Shown here one piece after another: positions 1-8,049 of a stretch of DNA of 26,816 bases (positions within the stretch are counted from its first letter, which is position 1; every line of letters begins with the position of its first letter). The notes beneath the pieces were generated by a model. It was given only the letters and a program-made list of their open reading frames with translations, was not told the DNA's origin and did no database searches. Location: positions 1 through 26,816 of the IMG/VR virus record IMGVR_UViG_3300030331_001815. The stretch is one strand, 5' to 3'. This stretch comes from a virus. A program made the translations under genes and the position numbers.

Positions 1-414
1 AAACCAAGGTTATTATACCATTTTAAGAATAGAGGTTATAGAGGTTTTAGTATCAATAGACCCGACAAAGCATTTAATAGATTATCAAAAACAGAACGAG
101 AGTTAGGAGGTATACCAAACTCAAGTGAAGATGTAAAGCAAGCTCACGCTGCAGCTATAGAGTCATACATAGAAACTCATGTGGGTTTAGTTAAAGAAGA
201 CGAGATGGGATATATGCCATTTAACAGAACTTTAGAAGATTGGGCAAAGTTTGATATAAGTAATAGAACAAGGTTTGATGCTAGTATAAGCTCAGGGTTA
301 GCCATTATGGCAACTCAAAAACACAAGTATCAGCCGGAAAAAAAACAATCAAATATAATTATTAACTTTGCAAGGTATAATAATAAGGGAAATTTAAGCG
401 AAATAATAAGATAG
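1..414 (+). CDS. terL: Large terminase subunit, C-terminal fragment (partial, 5' end outside window)
   Basis: The first 137 codons are open in frame 1 from the left edge and end with TAG at 412-414, so this is the tail of a longer gene and not a small gene starting at the GTG at 181. The visible part corresponds to the end of the RNase H-like nuclease domain that cuts concatemeric DNA during packaging. Near residue 93 there is an FDASISSGLAIMA segment. An (R/Y)xDA..sgLA pattern is typical of the C-terminus of terminases of crAss-like and related phages, and the Asp may be the last acidic residue of the nuclease site (inferred). The stop codon directly abuts the ATG of the portal gene, the usual terL-portal order, which suggests translational coupling. 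The identification relies mainly on the tail motif and context because the ATPase domain lies outside the window. Confidence 0.8.
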   Translation, partial: KPRLLYHFKNRGYRGFSINRPDKAFNRLSKTERELGGIPNSSEDVKQAHAAAIESYIETHVGLVKEDEMGYMPFNRTLEDWAKFDISNRTRFDASISSGLAIMATQKHKYQPEKKQSNIIINFARYNNKGNLSEIIR

Positions 415-2850
415 ATGAAAGATATAAAAATAGACATTTCATCTGTAGGTTTTCCAAGTCAATTCGTTTCTGATGCCGAAAAAGCGACAGAAGAATTTGG
501 ACTACAAATTGGACAAGCAATTCAATACGAATGGTTTAAGAAAGATGGAAATCAATGCAGATATTACAATCAGTGGAGAGATTTTTATCGACTCCGTTTA
601 TATGCAAGAGGTGAACAACCAATAGGTAAATATAAAAATGAATTAGCAGTAGATGGAGATTTAAGCTACTTAAATTTAGATTGGACACCTGTTCCAATAA
701 TTCCCAAGTTTGTAGATATCGTGGTCAATGGTATGAACGACAGAATGTTTGAGGTAAAAGCTTATGCTCAAGACGCTATGTCATCAGCAAAGCGCTCTAA
801 ATATCAAGATATGATTGAGGGTCAAATGGCTGCTAAAGATGTGCTTGAGCTTATACAGAAAAAAACAGGTGTAGACCCCTTCTCTATGAATCCTGACGAA
901 CTTCCCGCTACTGATGAAGAACTCAATTTATATATGCAGCTTAATTATAAACCTGCCATTGAGATAGCAGAAGAAGAAGCCATTAATACAATATTTGAAG
1001 AAAATCATTACGATGATATTAGAAAAAGATTAGACTATGATTTGACGGTTTTAGGAATAGCTTGTGCAAAACACGAGTTTTTGCAAGGGGCGGGTGTCGA
1101 AGTAAAATACGTTGACCCTGCCAATATAGTTTATAGTTATACAGAAGACCCACATTTTAAAGATTGTTTTTATTGGGGTGAAATTAAAACAGTACCAATT
1201 ACTGAGCTATTAAAAATAGACCAAAGCTTAACAAGAGAAGATTTAGAAGAAATAAGTCAATACAGTCAAAGTTGGTATAATTATTTTAACACTGCTCAGT
1301 ATTATGAAAATGATATTTTTTATAGAGACACTTGTACCTTAATGTACTTTAATTATAAGACTACTAAAAAAATGGTCTATAAGAAAAAGAAATTAGAAAA
1401 CGGTGGTACAAAAGTTATTGAGAAAGACGACCAATTTAATCCACCACAAGAAATGATGGAAGATGGTAAGTTTGAGAAGATGGAGAAAACTATCGATGTT
1501 TGGTATGAAGGTGTGATGGTTATGGGAACAAATATTATATTAAAATGGGAGTTGGCTAAAAATATGGTAAGACCACAGTCGGCTCAACAACACGCTTTAC
1601 CAAATTATGTAGCGGTAGCACCTAGAATGTATAAAGGAGTAATAGAGTCTTTATGTAGAAGAATGATTCCTTTTGCTGATTTAATACAGATAACTCATTT
1701 AAAACTACAACAAGTTATTTCAAGAGTTGTACCGGATGGTGTATATATAGACGCAGACGGATTAAACGAAGTGGATTTAGGAACAGGTAATGCTTATAAT
1801 CCTGAAGATGCATTGAGATTATATTTTCAAACAGGTAGTGTGATTGGTAGAAGTTACACACAGGATGGTGATTTCAATCAAGGAAAAGTTCCAATTAAAG
1901 AATTACAATCGAGCTCAGGCGCAAGTAAAACACAAATGTTAATTGCTAATTATAATCATTATCTTAATATGATTAGACAAGTAACAGGATTAAATGAAGC
2001 TAGAGATGCTTCTACTCCTGACCCTAACTCTCTTGTAGGGTTACAAAAACTTGCAGCTTTAAATTCAAACGTAGCCACTAGACACATTTTAGATGGGTCA
2101 TTATATATCTACAGAACTTTGGCTGAAGCATTAACTTATAGAGTAGCTGATATACTAGAATACTCAGATTTCAAAGATGATTTTGCAAATGCCATTGGAA
2201 AATACAATGTTAGTATTTTAAATCAAATCAAGGATTTATACATATATGACTTTGGCATATTTATAGAGGTAGCACCGGATGAAGAACAAAAAGCTAAACT
2301 TGAACAAAACATTCAAATGGCATTATCTAAAGGTGATATAAATCTTGAGGACGCTATTGACATTAGAGAAATAAAAAATATCAAACTTGCTAATCAATTA
2401 TTGAAAGTAAAGCGTAAAGCTCAAGAAGAAAGAGAAGAAAGGCTACAAATGCAAAAGCAAGCAATGGCGGCTCAACAGGCTATGCAAACCCAACAAATGA
2501 AATCTCAAATGGAGATGCAAAAAATGCAAACAGAGATACAGGGTAAAATGCAATTGAAGCAAGCTGAGATAGCTTTTGAAATTGAGAAGCAAAACAATGA
2601 AGCAAAATTAAAATCTCAGTTAATGGCTGAAGAGTTTAATTATAATCAACAGTTAAGAAATATTAGTGAGAAAGCTTTAGCTGAAAGAGAATTGCAGAGA
2701 GAAGACGCTAAATCACAAAGAATTAGCCAAGCAAATACGGAGCAATCGAGATTAATAAATCAACGTAAAAATAATCTACCGCCTCAAAGATTTGAATCTA
2801 ATGAGGATAGTTTGGATGGATTTGACCTAGCAGAGTTTGAGCCTAGGTAG
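415..2850 (+). CDS. Portal protein
   Basis: This 811-residue protein fits the portal, the dodecameric ring at one capsid vertex through which DNA enters and leaves. It is about the size of crAss-like portals and follows terL with no gap. The central region, about residues 420-560, contains LIQITHLKLQQVISRVVPDG and FQTGSVIGRSYTQDG followed by TGLNEARD. I recognise these as strongly conserved segments of portals from this phage group (recall, not search). Residues 663 to about 772 form a long Gln/Met/Lys/Glu-rich helix with repeated QMQKQ-like blocks, consistent with the C-terminal barrel or a coiled coil pointing into the capsid. The C-terminal 30 residues are acidic and probably disordered. 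The start ATG at 415 is fixed by the upstream TAG. No Shine-Dalgarno sequence is visible. Confidence 0.88.
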   Translation: MKDIKIDISSVGFPSQFVSDAEKATEEFGLQIGQAIQYEWFKKDGNQCRYYNQWRDFYRLRLYARGEQPIGKYKNELAVDGDLSYLNLDWTPVPIIPKFVDIVVNGMNDRMFEVKAYAQDAMSSAKRSKYQDMIEGQMAAKDVLELIQKKTGVDPFSMNPDELPATDEELNLYMQLNYKPAIEIAEEEAINTIFEENHYDDIRKRLDYDLTVLGIACAKHEFLQGAGVEVKYVDPANIVYSYTEDPHFKDCFYWGEIKTVPITELLKIDQSLTREDLEEISQYSQSWYNYFNTAQYYENDIFYRDTCTLMYFNYKTTKKMVYKKKKLENGGTKVIEKDDQFNPPQEMMEDGKFEKMEKTIDVWYEGVMVMGTNIILKWELAKNMVRPQSAQQHALPNYVAVAPRMYKGVIESLCRRMIPFADLIQITHLKLQQVISRVVPDGVYIDADGLNEVDLGTGNAYNPEDALRLYFQTGSVIGRSYTQDGDFNQGKVPIKELQSSSGASKTQMLIANYNHYLNMIRQVTGLNEARDASTPDPNSLVGLQKLAALNSNVATRHILDGSLYIYRTLAEALTYRVADILEYSDFKDDFANAIGKYNVSILNQIKDLYIYDFGIFIEVAPDEEQKAKLEQNIQMALSKGDINLEDAIDIREIKNIKLANQLLKVKRKAQEEREERLQMQKQAMAAQQAMQTQQMKSQMEMQKMQTEIQGKMQLKQAEIAFEIEKQNNEAKLKSQLMAEEFNYNQQLRNISEKALAERELQREDAKSQRISQANTEQSRLINQRKNNLPPQRFESNEDSLDGFDLAEFEPR

Positions 2851-2877
2851 TGTCTAAAACTAGTATTTATTTTTACT

Positions 2878-2886
2878 TATCTTTGT
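2878..2886 (+). promoter_or_regulatory. Bacteroidetes-type -7 promoter element (TATCTTTGT)
   Basis: TATCTTTGT lies in the 55-base gap between portal and putative scaffold and matches the Bacteroidetes sigma-ABfr -7 consensus TAnnTTTG. A start point about 6 bases downstream would leave a leader of roughly 14 bases before the ATG at 2906. No TTG -33 element is present at the usual 17-23 base spacing. The same octamer occurs in two other short gaps (6369 and 15785), which strengthens the call. Confidence 0.6.
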
Positions 2887-2905
2887 AACATTAAATTATA
2901 ATCAT

Positions 2906-3997
2906 ATGGAATTAAAAGTAAGAGCAGTTGACGGAACTGAAGAAAAATCTGTCGCACAAGTTGAAGAAAAACTATTAGATGAGCATCAAGAAAAAATTGA
3001 AGAATCTAATGTAGAGCAACCACAAAATCAAACTGAAGAGGTAAAAGAAGAAAAAAGTGAGTCATTAGAATTAAATGATGAACAAGTTCTTTCATATATT
3101 GGAAAACGATACGGAAAAGAAATTAATTCTTTTGACGATTTAATGCAAGAGCGTGAAGCTTCAGATGATTTACCTGAAGATGTTGCGGCTTATTTTAAAT
3201 ACAAAAAAGAAACCGGGAGAGGTTTAGATGATTATGTTCAATTACAAAAAGACTATGATAATGCCAATCCTGACTCTTTACTTAAAGAATATTATCGTGC
3301 AACTGAAGACGGTCTAGACGAAGACGATATCAGTGTTTTACTTGAAGATTTTCATATAGATGAAGATATAGATGATGAAACCACGCAGAAAAAAATTAAG
3401 CTAAAGAAGAAAAAAGCTATTGCAAAAGCTAAATCCTACTTTAAGGAAATGCAAGAGAAGTATAAGCATCCGCTTGAGTCAAGAGGACCTGCCACTTCCG
3501 ATGTACCTGATGAGGAGTATGAAGCATATAAGCAGTACGTAGCGAATGCTAAAACTAGAGATGAAGAAGTAGAAAGAAAAAGAAGTTGGTATGATGAAAA
3601 AACCAACGAAGTATATGCGCCTGAGTTCAAAGGTTTTGAATTTAATATAGGTGAAAGTACAGTTACTTATAATCCTGCTTCAGTTGCTGAATTGAAAAAA
3701 CACGCACAAAACCCGGGAGGGTGGGCAGATAAATATTTAGATGAAAGCGGGTTATTAAAAAATGCAAAAGATTTTCATAAAGTTATAGCAGTTGCACAAG
3801 ACCCTGACAAGTTTGCTAAGTTCTTTTATGAGCAAGGCAAGGCGGAAGCCACTGAAGATGTTACGAAGAAAATTAAAAATATAAATATGACTACTCGTAA
3901 TACACCTGAAGTTACACGTAAGGGCGGAACACAATTCAAATCTATTAACACGGATAGTGGAAGAGGTTTGAAAATTAGAAGTATAAAAAAGAAATAA
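2906..3997 (+). CDS. Putative scaffolding / prohead core protein
   Basis: This 363-residue protein lies between portal and major capsid protein, the usual place for a scaffold. It has no recognisable enzymatic motif. Residues 1-65 are very rich in Glu, Gln and Lys and probably disordered. About residues 130-190 form an acidic stretch (DEDDIS, DEDIDDE) that switches to a Lys-rich helix (KKIKLKKKKAIAKAKSYF). The last 40 residues are basic and contain RKGGTQF and end in RSIKKK. An acidic body with a basic C-terminal tail is the charge pattern of scaffolds such as that of P22, whose basic end binds capsid protein. It has its own promoter element at 2878 and lies 22 bases upstream of the capsid gene. 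The function is inferred from position and composition; a minor capsid or portal-associated protein is the main alternative. Confidence 0.6.
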   Translation: MELKVRAVDGTEEKSVAQVEEKLLDEHQEKIEESNVEQPQNQTEEVKEEKSESLELNDEQVLSYIGKRYGKEINSFDDLMQEREASDDLPEDVAAYFKYKKETGRGLDDYVQLQKDYDNANPDSLLKEYYRATEDGLDEDDISVLLEDFHIDEDIDDETTQKKIKLKKKKAIAKAKSYFKEMQEKYKHPLESRGPATSDVPDEEYEAYKQYVANAKTRDEEVERKRSWYDEKTNEVYAPEFKGFEFNIGESTVTYNPASVAELKKHAQNPGGWADKYLDESGLLKNAKDFHKVIAVAQDPDKFAKFFYEQGKAEATEDVTKKIKNINMTTRNTPEVTRKGGTQFKSINTDSGRGLKIRSIKKK

Positions 3998-4019
3998 AAA
4001 CATTTAAAAATTAATAATT

Positions 4020-5483
4020 ATGGCAGGTTCATTACAAGCTATACCGGGTGTTGCGTTACAACCAAGTTCGCATCAAACCCCATTAGCTTCAAATTATATT
4101 ACTGATTTTAATTTTTTAAATCAGTATCTTCCTGATACTTACGAAAAAGAATTCGAAAGATACGGGAATAGAACAATCTCCTCATTCTTAAGAATGGTAG
4201 GAGCAGAGATGCCTTCAAACTCAGACCTCATTAAGTGGGCAGAGCAAGGAAGGTTACACACTAAATATGTAGATTGTGGTGTTGTCGGTGGTGCACAAGC
4301 AGGTGCAGCTCAAATTACGCTACAAGTAAATGACGTACTTAACCCTGTAAACTCTACAGTTCAACCGGGTTCAGGTGCTACTGTACAGATTGCAGTTAGA
4401 GTTGGACAAACTATTGTTATAACCAACAATAACGGTACTGCAGAATTCAAAGGAATTATTGTTTCTGTAGACGTTGCTAACAACCAATTTGACGTTGCAT
4501 TGTATGATGCAGCAGGTTATACAGGTGGTACAGGCGCAGGTAATCCTGACGTTACTATTTTCATTTACGGTTCAGAATTCAGAAAAGGAACACTTGGAAT
4601 GCAAGGTTCTTTAGAAGCTGACGATTTCATTTTTGAAAACACACCAATTATCATTAAAGATAAGTATGAGGTAAGTGGTTCAGATATGGCACAGATTGGA
4701 TGGATTGAAGTTACTACAGAAGACGGAGCTACAGGATACCTATGGTATCTTAAATCAGAGCACGAAACAAGATTAAGGTTTGACGACTATCTTGAAACTG
4801 CAATGATTGAAGCAGTTCCTGCTGAAGCAGGTTCAGGTGTTGCTACTCAAGTAGTATCTGACCAAGTAGGTAATAAAGGTTCTGAAGGTATCTTCTACGT
4901 TGTACAACAGAGAGGTAATGTGTGGGCAGGTGGAAACCCTGACGCTTTATTAGACTTTGATAACATTATCAGTAGATTAGACAAGCAAGGTTCAATTGAA
5001 GAAAACGTAATCTTTGTGGACAGAGATTTCGGATTTGACATTGACGATATGTTAGCTGCTCAAAACTCTTATGGAGCGGGTGGTTCTTCTTATGGTCTAT
5101 TTGACAATGATTCAGAGATGGCGTTAAATCTTGGATTTACAGGATTTAGAAGAGGTTATGACTTTTATAAGTCAGATTGGAAATACTTAAACGACCCAAC
5201 AATGAGAGGTGGTTTAACAGGAGTAGGAACAGTGAACGGATTATTAGTTCCTGCAGGTTCTACTACAGTGTATGACCAAATCCTTGGTAAAAACGCTAAG
5301 AGACCTTTCTTACACGTAAGATATAGAGCTTCTGAAACTGAAGACAGACGTTACAAAACTTGGATTACAGGTTCAGCCGGTGGTGCAAGAACATCTGACT
5401 TAGATGCGATGGAAGTCAACTTCTTATCAGAGAGAGCAGTTTGTACTTTAGGTGCGAACAACTTCTTTATCTTCCAAGATTAA
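4020..5483 (+). CDS. Major capsid protein (HK97-type fold expected)
   Basis: This 487-residue protein forms the icosahedral shell. Residues 31-80 contain FLNQYLPDTYEKEFERYGNR and then SSFLRMVGAEMPS plus KWAEQGRLH, which I recognise as the conserved N-terminal arm and first helix of crAss-like capsid proteins. Residues about 95-185 are Gly/Thr/Val-rich beta structure (VGQTIVITNNNGT, YTGGTGAGNPDV) and look like an insertion domain in the HK97 core. The length matches the group's roughly 490 residues. Codons are noticeably biased toward a few choices (GGT, GAC, AAC), as expected for the most abundant virion protein. The start at 4020 follows a purine/AT leader ending AATAATTATG with no Shine-Dalgarno sequence. 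A strong hairpin follows 17 bases after the stop. I see no N-terminal delta domain or maturation-cleavage signature. Confidence 0.85.
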   Translation: MAGSLQAIPGVALQPSSHQTPLASNYITDFNFLNQYLPDTYEKEFERYGNRTISSFLRMVGAEMPSNSDLIKWAEQGRLHTKYVDCGVVGGAQAGAAQITLQVNDVLNPVNSTVQPGSGATVQIAVRVGQTIVITNNNGTAEFKGIIVSVDVANNQFDVALYDAAGYTGGTGAGNPDVTIFIYGSEFRKGTLGMQGSLEADDFIFENTPIIIKDKYEVSGSDMAQIGWIEVTTEDGATGYLWYLKSEHETRLRFDDYLETAMIEAVPAEAGSGVATQVVSDQVGNKGSEGIFYVVQQRGNVWAGGNPDALLDFDNIISRLDKQGSIEENVIFVDRDFGFDIDDMLAAQNSYGAGGSSYGLFDNDSEMALNLGFTGFRRGYDFYKSDWKYLNDPTMRGGLTGVGTVNGLLVPAGSTTVYDQILGKNAKRPFLHVRYRASETEDRRYKTWITGSAGGARTSDLDAMEVNFLSERAVCTLGANNFFIFQD

Positions 5484-5500
5484 GAATATATAATATAGAG

Positions 5501-5537
5501 GGAGTCTCTTCAAAGAGACTCCTATCTATTATTTTAA
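5501..5537 (+). terminator. Strong hairpin after the capsid gene, possible terminator or 3' stabiliser
   Basis: Bases 5501-5510 (GGAGTCTCTT) and 5513-5522 (AAGAGACTCC) are perfect reverse complements separated by CA, giving a stem of about 9 pairs with a 4-base loop. The downstream tract TATCTATTATTTT is U-rich but interrupted, so termination may be partial. Position directly after the capsid gene suggests it raises capsid mRNA over downstream genes, by partial termination or by blocking 3' exonucleases. Confidence 0.65.
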
Positions 5538-5558
5538 TTAAATTTTAAATTATATCCA

Positions 5559-6308
5559 ATGAAAAAGAAAACCGAATTAGTAGACAAGGTCTACAAACTT
5601 ACAAGGAATGCAGCGCCTTTATCCTTTATGCTGCCAACAAGACACACTAAAAGATATCCATTATTACATTTTGATGAAGAGTTAGGAGCACAAAGAGCTT
5701 TGCGTTATGCTAGAAATCAAAAATCTCCTTTTGAAGATGAGCAAGACGGCAACGCAATACTTGAGCCAATTATTTTTGAAGATGGCTTTTTAAGAGTTCC
5801 AAAAACAAATCAAGTATTACAAAAGTTTTTAGCTTTACACCCTCAAAACGGAACACGCTTTGTAGAATTAGACCATTCAAAATTAGCTCAAAAAGAAGTT
5901 GCTAATATAAATGTACAAGTAGATGCATTAGTTGAAGCTCGTAGTTTAAGTATTACACAATTAGAAACTCTTACACGTGTTTTATTTGGTAAAGACCCAT
6001 CAACAGTCAGCACCGAAGAAATGCGTAGAGATGTTCTTGTGTTTGCTAAAGTAGAGCCTGAAGAATTTATGTCTACTGTTAATGACCCTGTATTAAAATT
6101 ACACGCAACTGTACATAAGTTTTTTGATGCAGGTCTAATTAAATACAGAAATAAAAACAAAGAAGTATGGTTTAACACTAAATCAAATAAAGCAAAGCTA
6201 TGTACTATACCTTTCGGTGAAGACCCTATTTATATTGTCGCCTCTTATTTTCAATCGGATGATGGAGTAGAAGCATTGAAACATTTAGAGAAACTTTTAG
6301 ATAGTTAA
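5559..6308 (+). CDS. Conserved virion-module protein of unknown function
   Basis: This 249-residue protein lies between the capsid gene and the ring-protein genes and is bracketed by two hairpins. Its N-terminus is basic (MKKKTELVDKVYKLTRN), followed by FMLPTRHTKRYPLLHFDEE and a central ILEPIIFEDGFLRVPKTNQ then LQKFLALHPQNG. I have the impression that this FEDG..VPKTN.vLqkFL..HP.NG pattern recurs in structural genes of Bacteroidetes phages, but I cannot name the family. Residues 100-150 are helical and the C-terminal 60 residues look like a small mixed domain. No signal peptide, membrane segment or catalytic motif is visible. It could be a capsid-associated or head-completion protein. The start ATG at 5559 is the first in the frame after the preceding hairpin. 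Confidence 0.6.
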   Translation: MKKKTELVDKVYKLTRNAAPLSFMLPTRHTKRYPLLHFDEELGAQRALRYARNQKSPFEDEQDGNAILEPIIFEDGFLRVPKTNQVLQKFLALHPQNGTRFVELDHSKLAQKEVANINVQVDALVEARSLSITQLETLTRVLFGKDPSTVSTEEMRRDVLVFAKVEPEEFMSTVNDPVLKLHATVHKFFDAGLIKYRNKNKEVWFNTKSNKAKLCTIPFGEDPIYIVASYFQSDDGVEALKHLEKLLDS

Positions 6309-6336
6309 TATCGACAATAAAGTTTTGACTAAGAAG

Positions 6337-6365
6337 GAGGCTCAGATAGAGCCTCTTTTTTTTTT
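6337..6365 (+). terminator. Rho-independent terminator
   Basis: GAGGCTC (6337-6343), loop AGATA, then GAGCCTC (6349-6355) gives a 7-bp GC-rich perfect stem followed by ten T residues (6356-6365). It ends the unit containing capsid protein and the 249-residue protein, and the new promoter begins only 4 bases later. The poly-A-like AAGAAG to the left may also allow some termination on the other strand. Confidence 0.9.
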
Positions 6366-6368
6366 GAT

Positions 6369-6377
6369 TATCTTTGT
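6369..6377 (+). promoter_or_regulatory. Bacteroidetes-type -7 promoter element (TATCTTTGT)
   Basis: TATCTTTGT starts 4 bases after the T-run of the terminator and lies 16 bases before the ATG at 6394. The predicted leader is about 10 bases. No TTG is found at -33, because the terminator stem occupies that region. It most likely starts transcription of the tail block. Confidence 0.65.
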
Positions 6378-6393
6378 AAAAACTATAATTAGG

Positions 6394-7122
6394 ATGATAA
6401 ACGAGGTTAGACAAACAGTTTTAGCAATACTGAATAAAAATAATTACGGTTATATTTCACCGGGTGATTTTAATTTATATGCCGAACAAGCACAACTAGA
6501 TTTGTTTGAAGATTATTTCTATGCATATAACTATCAAAACAATAAAGAAAACCAAAGAACTTCAGGTACAGGATATGCTGATATCAAAAAAGGTTATGAA
6601 GAAGTAATTGATTTCTTTTCTGTTACTTTGCCTTTAACACAAAACGCATCTAATGTGTTTTTTATGCCGTCTGAACTTACCACAGGAAGCGATTATTATT
6701 TGATAAATAAGATGTTAGTAGGAGCTGATTCAAGAGAAGCAGAAAGAGTAAGTCATAGTAAAATTACATTACTTAATCAATCTTTGCTTACTGCACCTTC
6801 GACAATGTTTCCTGCATACACATCCGAAGGAGAAAATATGACAGTATTTCCTAGCACATTCAATCAGCCGGGTGATGTTGTTTGTCAATACATAAGATAT
6901 CCGAGACCTCCAAAATGGACCTTTCTTGACCTAGGTTCTGCAGGTGAACCTGTATTTGACCAAACACAACCGGATTATCAAGACTTTGAATTATTTGAAG
7001 ATGACACGAATGATTTGATAATGAAAATATTACAATACGCAGGTGTCTCTATTAGAGAGTCTTCAGTAGTACAATACGCAGGTGCACAAGAAAACACTGA
7101 AGAACAACAAGAAAAACTATAA
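6394..7122 (+). CDS. Connector/ring-type protein (head-tail joining)
   Basis: This 242-residue protein begins MINEVRQTVLAILNKNNYGY then ISPGDFNLYAEQAQLDLFEDYFYAYNY. I recall this as a conserved start in a small structural protein near the ring proteins of crAss-like phages. I chose the ATG at 6394. The upstream in-frame start at 6325 would place the terminator and promoter inside the gene and add a T-run-encoded stretch (PLFFLIIF) with no counterpart elsewhere in the protein. The middle has NVFFMPSELTTGSDYYLINK and the C-terminal part has NDLIMKILQYAGVSIRE, followed by a Gln/Glu-rich tail. It lies two bases upstream of the next ring-type gene. The role is inferred: it would form one of the stacked rings between portal and muzzle. 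Confidence 0.65.
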   Translation: MINEVRQTVLAILNKNNYGYISPGDFNLYAEQAQLDLFEDYFYAYNYQNNKENQRTSGTGYADIKKGYEEVIDFFSVTLPLTQNASNVFFMPSELTTGSDYYLINKMLVGADSREAERVSHSKITLLNQSLLTAPSTMFPAYTSEGENMTVFPSTFNQPGDVVCQYIRYPRPPKWTFLDLGSAGEPVFDQTQPDYQDFELFEDDTNDLIMKILQYAGVSIRESSVVQYAGAQENTEEQQEKL

Positions 7123-7124
7123 CT

Positions 7125-8048
7125 ATGCCATATATAAATCAATTTGATTATTACGAAAATAATGGGAATGCACCTGAAAATGAAAATTGGGGCTCATATC
7201 AGTATGTTTCATTGCAAGATATAGTCACAAACTATTTGTTAATGTATTCAGGCAATCACTCATTGGTTAATAATGAGGAGAGATATAAAATATTATTTCA
7301 CGCAAAAAGGGCAATTCAAGAATTAAACTATGATGCATTTAAAGAAATAAAAGTTTTACAACTTACTGTTTGTGAAAACTTACGTTTTGTTTTACCATCG
7401 GATTATGTTAATTGGGTTAGAATCTCGTATTACCAAGATGGAGTGCTTAGACCTATGGTAGAAAATATACAAGTAAATTCTTCTAAAGCATATTTACAGG
7501 CTCAAGATTGTAGAATATTGTTTGACCAAGATGGTAATGCCTTATCACCTGAGTATTCGGACTTAGACTTTGATAGAATTACAGGTCAAAAACCTAGTAT
7601 ATATTTAAATAGATTAAGTCCCTTTTTTGGTATGGAAGGTTATGAGTTTGGAGGGTATTGGTACTTTACATATGAAGTTGGAGCGAGATACGGGTTGAAT
7701 ACTGAAACTGCTAATGCAAATCCTACATTTAGAATAGATAACAAAGCAGGTGTAATTAACTTTGATTCTACTATGGCTAATAATAGCTGCATACTTGAAT
7801 ATGTTTCTGATGGTATGGAAAATGGAGACAACTCTTTAATTACCGTAAACAAATTATTTGAAGAATATGTGTATGCATATATCACTTATGCAATATTAAA
7901 TTCAAAATTAGGAGTTCAAGAATATGTAGTCAATAGAGCTAAAAAAGCAAAATCAGCTTTGTTACGTAACGCAAAAATAAGATTAAGCAATATACATCCG
8001 GGAAGACTCTTAATGAATTTAAGAGGCAGGGATAAGTGGATAAAATAA
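7125..8048 (+). CDS. Ring / tail-adaptor protein (T7 gp11-like position)
   Basis: This 307-residue protein directly precedes the muzzle gene, as gp11 precedes gp12 in T7 and as ring protein precedes muzzle in crAss-like phages. Residues about 45-105 contain RYKILFHAKRAIQELNYDAF then LPSDYVNWVRISYYQDG, a helix-plus-beta pattern characteristic of tail tubular A-type adaptors. The C-terminal 70 residues are helical and basic (KLFEEYVYAYITYAILN, NRAKKAKSALLRNAKIRLSN, RGRDKWIK), a plausible portal- or ring-contacting helical bundle. It is separated by 2 bases from the gene before and 1 base from the gene after, so all three are almost surely co-translated. No signal peptide or catalytic motif is visible. 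Confidence 0.72.
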   Translation: MPYINQFDYYENNGNAPENENWGSYQYVSLQDIVTNYLLMYSGNHSLVNNEERYKILFHAKRAIQELNYDAFKEIKVLQLTVCENLRFVLPSDYVNWVRISYYQDGVLRPMVENIQVNSSKAYLQAQDCRILFDQDGNALSPEYSDLDFDRITGQKPSIYLNRLSPFFGMEGYEFGGYWYFTYEVGARYGLNTETANANPTFRIDNKAGVINFDSTMANNSCILEYVSDGMENGDNSLITVNKLFEEYVYAYITYAILNSKLGVQEYVVNRAKKAKSALLRNAKIRLSNIHPGRLLMNLRGRDKWIK

Positions 8049-8049
8049 T

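Noticed and set aside
181-414. A separate 77-residue gene starting at GTG 181
   Set aside because: The frame is open upstream to base 1, and the upstream residues continue the same terminase C-terminus, so this is an internal codon of terL.
6325-6393. Upstream start for the 242-residue ring-type protein
   Set aside because: It would translate through the terminator stem, T-run and promoter. The added residues are an artefact of the hairpin sequence.
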